Assembly (NCBI GenBank): GCA_963965975.1
Contig: OZ014413.1
Span: 7,590,501-7,654,500 of the forward strand
DNA length: 64,000 nt
Reading direction: 5' to 3'
Origin: Xestospongia bergquistia
Lineage: Eukaryota > Porifera > Demospongiae > Haplosclerida > Petrosiidae
A program made the translations under genes and the position numbers. Below are positions 29,401 to 38,400 of the stretch, piece after piece (position 1 is the first letter of the stretch; each line of letters opens with the position of its first letter). The notes under the pieces are model-generated. The model searched no databases and was not told where the DNA came from. It saw nothing but the letters and a program-made list of their open reading frames with translations.

Positions 29401-32400
29401 CTAATACTCATAACTGTGATAGTAATGCTACCTGTATCAACACTGCTGGTAATTTCACATGTACTTGTAACACTGGATATGAAAGAAATGGAGAGTCATG
29501 TACAGGTTTGTAGTTTATTAGTAATATACAAAATCAAGAGAAATAATTAGTAAGATTTATGTAATATTAATTCCATTCTTTAGACATAGATGAATGCTTA
29601 ACTAATACTCATAACTGTGATATTATTTCTACCTGTATCAATACTGCTGGAAGTTTCACATGTATTGAATATGAAGGAAGTGGACAGTCATCTACAGGTT
29701 TTTCTTTTATCAAATTTTTTGTCAATATTGCATATACTGATCATTAATCTCAAAAACCAAGGTTGACTTGCTCATTCATTTTCTAGATGTAGATGAATGT
29801 TCTACTAATACTAATAACTGTGATACTAATGCTACATGTACCAAAACTGCCAGTAATTTTACATGTACATGTAACACTGGATATGAAGGAAATGGCCAGT
29901 TATGTACAGGTTTGTAGTTTATCAGATATATACAAGCTTACTTAGAAGAAGTCAAGAAGACTATTGTCCATTTATTATCATAATATGAATTATCTTTAGA
30001 CATAGATGAATGTTCAACTAATAGTCATAACTGTGATGGTAATGCTACCTGTATCAACACTGCTGGCAATTTCACATGTACTTGTAAGACTGGATATAAA
30101 GGAAATGGAGAGTCATGTACAGGTTTGTAGTTTATTAGTAATATACATGAACATTAATAACGAAATTAAGAGAAATAATGAGTAATTTTAAATATAATAT
30201 TAATTCCATTATTTAGACATAGACGAATGCTTAACTAATAATCATAACTGTGATGGTAATGCTACCTGTATCAACACTGCTGGCAATTTCACATGTACTT
30301 GTAAGACTGGATATAAAGGAAATGGAGAGTCATGTACAGGTTTGTAGTTTATTAGTAATATACATGAACATTAATAACGAAATTAAGAGAAATAATGAGT
30401 AATTTTAAATATAATATTAAATCCATTTTTTTAGAGATAGACGAATGCTTAACTAGTACTCATAACTGTGATAGTAATGCTACCTGTATCAACACTGCTG
30501 GCAATTTCACATGTATTTGTAACACTGGATATGAAGGAAATGGAGAGTCATGTACAGGTTTGTAGTTTATTAGTAATATACAAAATCAAGAGAAATAATG
30601 GGTAATTTTAAATTTGATATTAATTCCATTCTTTAGACATAGACGAATGCTTAACTAATAGTCATAACTGTGATAGTAATGCTACCTGTATCAACACTGC
30701 TGGCAATTTCACATGTACTTGTAACACTGGATATGAAGGAAACGGAGAGTTGTGTACAGGTTTGTAGTTTATTATTAATATACATGAACATTAATAACAA
30801 AATGAAGAGAAATAATTAGTAAGTTTTATCTAATATTAATTCCATTCTTTAGACATAGATGAATGCTTAACTGATACTCATAACTGTGATATTATTTCTA
30901 CCTGTATCAACACTGCTGGAAGTTTCACATGTACTGAATATGAAGGAAGTGGACAGTCATCTACAGGTTTTTCATTTATTAACTTAGACAAATTCTTTGT
31001 TAATATTGCATATACTGATCATTAATTATTAATATACATGAATGTTGATACCAAAACGACAGAAATAATGAACAAGTTTTGTTATAATAGTACTCCAATT
31101 CTTTAGACATAAATGAATGTTTAACTAATACTCATAACTGTGATAGTAATGCTACCTGTATCAACACTGCTGGTAATTTCACATGTACTTGTAACACTGG
31201 ATATGAAGGAAATGGAGAGTCATGTACAGGTTAGTAGATTATTAGTAATATACATGAATATTTATGGCAAAATCAAGAGAAATAATGGTTAATTTTAAAT
31301 GTAATATTAATTCCATTTTTTAGACATAGATGAATGCTTAACTAATACTCATAACTGTGATAGTAATGCTACCTGTATCAACACTGCTGGTAATTTCACA
31401 TGTACTTGTAACACTGGATATAAAGGAAACGGAGAGTCATGTACAGGTTTGTAGTTTATTAGTAATATACATGAACATTAATAACAAAATCAAGAGAAAT
31501 AATGGTTAATTTTAAGTATAATATTAATTCCATTTTTTTAGACATTGATGAATGCTTAATTAATACTCATAACTGTGGTAGTAATGCTACCTGTATCAAC
31601 ACTGCTGGCAATTTCACATGTACTTGTAAGACTGGATATGAAGGAAATGGAGAGTTGTGTACAGGTTTGTAGTTTATTAGTAATATACATGAACATTAAT
31701 AACAAAATCAAGAGAAATAATGGGTAATTTTAAATATAATATTAATTCCATTTTTTTAGACATAAATGAATGTTTAACTAATACTCATAACTGTGATAGT
31801 AATGCTACCTGTATCAACACTGCTGGTAATTTCACATGTACTTGTAACACTGGATATGAAAGAAATGGAGAGTCATGTACAGGTTTGTAGTTTATTAGTA
31901 ATATACAAAATCAAGAGAAATAATTGATAAGATTTATGTAATATTAATTCCATTCTTTAGACATAGATGAATGCTTAACTAATACTCATAACTGTGATAT
32001 TATTTCTACCTGTATCAATACTGCTGGAAGTTTCACATGTATTGAATATGAAGGAAGTGGACAGTCATCTACAGGTTTTTCTTTTATCAAATTTTTTGTC
32101 AATATTGCATATACTGATCATTAATCTCAAAAACCAAGGTTGACTTGCTCATTCATTTTCTAGATGTAGATGAATGTTCTACTAATACTAATAACTGTGA
32201 TACTAATGCTACATGTACCAAAAATGCCAGTAATTTTACATGTACATGTAACACTGGATATGAAGGAAATGGCCAGTTATGTACAGGTTTGTAGTTTATC
32301 AGATATATACAAGCTTACTTAGAAGAAGTCAAGAAGACTATTGTCCATTTATTATCATAATATGAATTATCTTTAGACATAGATGAATGTTCAACTAATA

Positions 32401-35400
32401 GTCATAACTGTGATGGTAATGCTACCTGTATCAACACTGCTGGCAATTTCACATGTACTTGTAAGACTGGATATGAAGGAAATGGAGAGTCATGTACAGG
32501 TTTGTAGCTTATTAGTAATATACATGAACATTAATAACAAAATCAAGAGAAATAATGAGTAATTTTAAATATAATATTAAATCCATTTTTTTAGACATAG
32601 ACGAATGCTTAACTAATACTCATAACTGTGATAGTAATGCTACCTGTATCAACACTGCTGGCAATTTTACATGTACTTGTAAGACTGGATATGAAGGAAA
32701 TGGAGAGTCATGTACAGGTTTGTAGCTTATTAGTAATATACATGAACATTAATAACAAAATCAAGAGAAATAATGAGTAATTTTAAATATAATATTAAAT
32801 CCATTTTTTTAGACATAGACGAATGCTTAACTAATACTCATAACTGTGATAGTAATGCTACCTGTATCAACACTGTTGGTAATTTCACATGTACTTGTAA
32901 CACTGGATATGAAGGAAATGGAGAGTCATGTACAGGTTTGTAGTATATTAGTAATATACATGAACATTAATAACGAAATCAAGAGAAATAATTAGTAATT
33001 TTAAATATAATATTAATTCCATTATTTAGACATAGACGAATGCTTAACTAATACTCATAACTGTGATAGTAATGCTACCTGTATCAACACTGCTGGCAAT
33101 TTCACATGTACTTGTAAGACTGGATATGAAGGAAATGGAGAGTCTTGTACAGGTTTGTAGTTTATTAGTAATATACATAAACATTAATAACAAAATCAAG
33201 AGAAATAATGGGTAATTTTAAATATGATATTAATTCCATTCTTTAGACATAGATGAATGCTTAACTAATACTCATAACTGTGATAGTAATGCTACCTGTA
33301 TCAACACTGCTGGTAATTTCACATGTACTTGTAACACTGGATATGAAGGAGATGGAGAGTCATGTACAGGTTTGTAGTTTATTAGTAATATACATAAACA
33401 TTAATAACGAAATCAAGAGAAATAATGAGTAATTTTAAATATAATATTAAATCCATTTTTTTAGACATAGACGAATGCTTAACTAATACTCATAACTGTG
33501 ATAGTAATGCTACCTGTATCAACACTGCTGGCAATTTTACATGTACTTGTAAGACTGGATATGAAGGAAATGGAGAGTCATGTACAGGTTTGTAGCTTAT
33601 TAGTAATATACATGAACATTAATAACAAAATCAAGAGAAATAATGAGTAATTTTAAATATTATATTAAATCCATTTTTTTAGACATAGACGAATGCTTAA
33701 CTAATACTCATAACTGTGATAGTAATGCTACCTGTATCAACACTGCTGGTAATTTCACATGTACTTGTAACACTGGATATGAAGGAGATGGAGAGTCATG
33801 TACAGGTTTGTAGTTTATTAGTAATATACATGAACATTAATAACGAAATCAAGAGAAATAATTAGTAATTTTAAATATAATATTAATTCCATTATTTAGA
33901 CATAGACGAATGCTTAACTAATACTCATAACTGTGATAGTAATGCTACCTGTATCAACACTGCTGGCAATTTCACATGTACTTGTAACACTGGATATGAA
34001 GGAAATGGAGAGTCATGTACAGGTTTGTAGTTTATTAGTAATATACATAAACATTAATAACAAAATCAAGAGAAATAATGGGTAATTTTAAATATGATAT
34101 TAATTCCATTCTTTAGACATAGATGAATGCTTAACTAATACTCATAACTGTGATAGTAATGCTACCTGTATCAACACTGCTGGTAATTTCACATGTACTT
34201 GTAACACTGGATATGAAGGAGATGGAGAGTCATGTACAGGTTTGTAGTTTATTAGTAATATACATAAACATTAATAACGAAATCAAGAGAAATAATGAGT
34301 AATTTTAAATATAATATTAATTCCATTATTTAGAAATAGACGAATGCTTAACTAATACTCATAACTGTGATAGTAATGCTACCTGTATCAACACTGCTGG
34401 AAGTTTCACATGTACTTGTAAGACTGGATATGAAGGAAATGGAGAGTCATGTACAGGTTTGTAGCTTATTAGTAATATACATGAACATTAATAACGAAAT
34501 CAAGAGAAATAATTAGTAATTTTAAATATAATATTAATTCCATTATTTAGACATAGACGAATGCTTAACTAATACTCATAACTGTGATAGTAATGCTACC
34601 TGTATCAACACTGCTGGCAATTTCACATGTACTTGTAACACTGGATATGAAGGAAATGGAGAGTCATGTACAGGTTTGTAGTTTATTAGTAATATACATA
34701 AACATTAATAACAAAATCAAGAGAAATAATGGGTAATTTTAAATATGATATTAATTCCATTCTTTAGACATAGATGAATGCTTAACTAATACTCATAACT
34801 GTGATAGTAATGCTACCTGTATCAACACTGCTGGTAATTTCACATGTACTTGTAACACTGGATATGAAGGAGATGGAGAGTCATGTACAGGTTTGTAGTT
34901 TATTAGTAATATACATAAACATTAATAACGAAATCAAGGGAAATAATGAGTAATTTTAAATATAATATTAATTCCATTATTTAGAAATAGACGAATGCTT
35001 AACTAATACTCATAACTGTGATAGTAATGCTACCTGTATCAACACTGCTGGAAGTTTCACATGTACTTGTAAGACTGGATATGAAGGAAATGGAGAGTCA
35101 TGTACAGGTTTGTAGCTTATTAGTAACATGCATGAACATTAATAACGAAATCAAGAGAAATAATGAGTAATTTTAAATATAATATTAATTCCATTTTTTT
35201 AGACATAGATGAATGCTTAACTAATACTCATAAATGTGATAATAATGCTACCTGTATCAACACTGCTGGCAATTTCACATGTACTTGTAAGACTGGATAT
35301 GAAGCAAATGGAGAGTCATGTACAGGTTAGTAGATTATTAGTAATATACATGAACATTAATGGCAAAATCAAGAGAAATAATGGTTATGTAATATTAATT

Positions 35401-38400
35401 CCATTTTTTAGACATAGATGAATGCTTAACTAATACTCATAACTGTGATAGTAATGCTACCTGTATCAACACTGCTGGCAATTTCACATGTACTTGTAAG
35501 ACTGGATATGAAGGAAATGGAGAGTCATGTACAGGTTTGTAGCTTATTAGTAATATACATGAACATTAATGGCAAAATCAAGAGAAATAATGTTTAATTT
35601 TAAATGTAATATTAATTCCATTTTTTAGACATAGATGAATGCTTAACTAATACTCATAACTGTGATAGTAATGCTACCTGTATCAACACTGCTGGAAGTT
35701 TCACATGTACTTGTAACACTGGATATGAAGGAAATGGAAAGTCATGTACAGGTTTGTAGCTTATTAGTAATATACATGAACATTAATGGCAAAATCAAGA
35801 GAAATAATGGTTAATTTTAAATGTAATATTAATTCCATTTTTTAGACATAGATGAATGCTTAACTAATACTCATAACTGTGATAGTAATGCTACCTGTAT
35901 CAACACTGCTGGAAGTTTCACATGTACTTGTAACACTGGATATGAAGGAAATGGAGAGTCATGTACAGGTTTGTAGCTTATTAGTAATATACATAAACAT
36001 TAACAACGGAATCAAGAGAAATAATGAGTAATTTTAAATATAATATTAATTCCATTATTTAGACATAGACGAATGCTTAACTAATACTCATAACTGTGAT
36101 AGTAATGCTACCTGTATCAACACTGCTGGAAGTTTCACATGTACTTGTAACACTGGATATGAAGGAAATGGAGAGTCATGTACAGGTTTGTAGCTTATTA
36201 GTAATATACATAAACATTAACAACGAAATCAAGAGAAATAATGAGTAATTTTAAATATAATATTAATTCCATTATTTAGACATAGACGAATGCTTAACTA
36301 ATACTCATAACTGTGATAGTAATGCTACCTGTATCAACACTGCTGGTAATTTCACATGTACTTGTAACACTGGATATGAAGGAAATGAAGAGTCATGTAC
36401 AGGTTAGTTGCTTATTAGTAATATACATGAACATTAATAACGAAATCAAGAGAATTAATGAGTAATTTTAAATATAATATTAATTCCATTTTTTAGACAT
36501 AGATGAATGCTTAACTAATACTCATAACTGTGATAGTAATGTTTCCTGTATCAACACTGCTGGAAGTTTCACATGTACTTGTAACACTGGATATGAAGGA
36601 AATGGAGTGTTGTGTACAGGTTTGTATTTCATTAGAAATCTACACAATCATTTATCATAAATCAAGAAGACAAATGAGCATTTATTAACAAAATATTAAT
36701 TAAATTCTTTAGACAGGTTTATGTTTTACTAGAAATATACAAGATTGTTTATAATTATTTAAGAAGAGTATTGAGCATGTATTAACATTTTGCCTATTTA
36801 ATTTTATAGACATAGATGAATGTTCTACTAATACTCATAATTGTGATACTAATGCTACATGTACTAACACTGCTGGCAATTTTTTATGTACTTGTAACAC
36901 TGGATATGAAGGAAATGGAGAATCGTGTAAAGGTTTGCGGTTTATTAGAAATATACATATTATTAATAGCAAAATCAAGAGAAATAATAGACAATTTTAT
37001 ATAATATAATATTAATTCAATTATATAGACATAGATGAATGCTTAACTAATACTCATAACTGTGATAGTAATGCTACCTGTATCAACACTGCTGGCAATT
37101 TCACATGTACTTGTAACACTGGATATGAAGGAAATGGACAATCATGTGCAGGTTTGTGGTTTGTTATTTAGATGAAATTAATAATGCAGATATAAATAAA
37201 AGAAAAATAAAGTACATGTCGATGTAGGGGGGGCTAATATCATTATTTTATAATGTGTGTAAACAAGATAGTTCCTATGACATTTTGACCACACCTACAT
37301 AATAGCACTTGTACAAACACTGAATGTTAGTTAAAAATGAATTTATAGTTTTAAATGGCTGCCTTGTTTGGTTAACTACTTTTCATTTTTCAAAAAAATG
37401 TGTTATTTTTTTGTACTTAAAACATTTATGTCAGCAGCATGTTCTTTGACAGCCCCTAAGTAGTGTTAAATAATACAGTATACTTTCTTCTTCTTTTTAA
37501 TATCTTATGTTTGTTACAAAGCAGCAACTGTAACCAGCTCAATTGTACTTATCACAACCAGTACTATTTCTTCTTCTCCATCACCTTCAGGTAAGTCAGC
37601 ACACACAATAGTGATATCATTCTACACTTTACAATGATATAGTTATTGTACTTTGTGCAAGTGAGGTAGATTCTGTGTATAACCTTTTGTGGGACATAAC
37701 GTATGTTGGAAATATTATTACCAAATATTGTCCACCTAGAAGATCAGGTAAATTGTGTTCTGTATTTAGCATTGAGTAGATATATCTACAATGGTTGTTA
37801 TGTTTATGTATAGGTAATATCAGTAGACAATGTACTAGTAATGGACTATGGTCTGAGATCAATCAAAGTGCTTGCCCTTTAGTGCAATTGATAGAAGATT
37901 TTGATAAAGTAATGTTGAACACAGCATGCAAAAGATCATGTTTAAAAATGTATCTATTGTTTACAATACCACTTCATTATAAATGATATTTCTTTTCTTT
38001 AGTTGAAAAAAATAACTTCTAATAACACAAACATTACATCACAAGAACAGAATGATGTTATCAACAACATTACTCAAAATATTGTTAATGTCACACAAAC
38101 AGTATTAACAACATCAGATGTCATCACTATTAACAAAATTGTAGATACATCAATTGTCATTCTTACATCTAACATTGGTGATACTAGTGTTACTAATCCC
38201 TTCCTTGTATCTGTAAGCATTAATGTTGTTTAAGTACAAAGCCTTGTTAATTAAATATGACTTCTTTATTGCTCCAGGAAATTCTTGACATTTTTAATAA
38301 CCTACTAGATGACCAGCATACTGATGAATTGTCGCAACTTAACGTTTGTAACATGAAACAAACTACATTACATATTTTAGTGTGTATTTTCCAAATACAG

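Noticed and set aside
1-37151. CRISPR-like or satellite array
   Set aside because: The regular spacing of about 217 bp comes from repeated exons with splice sites; the spacers are themselves repeated and the exons encode cbEGF modules that continue into a 7TM receptor.
37629-37862. Minus-strand 77-codon frame over the HormR exons
   Set aside because: Antisense of exons that carry the recognisable HormR pattern on the + strand.
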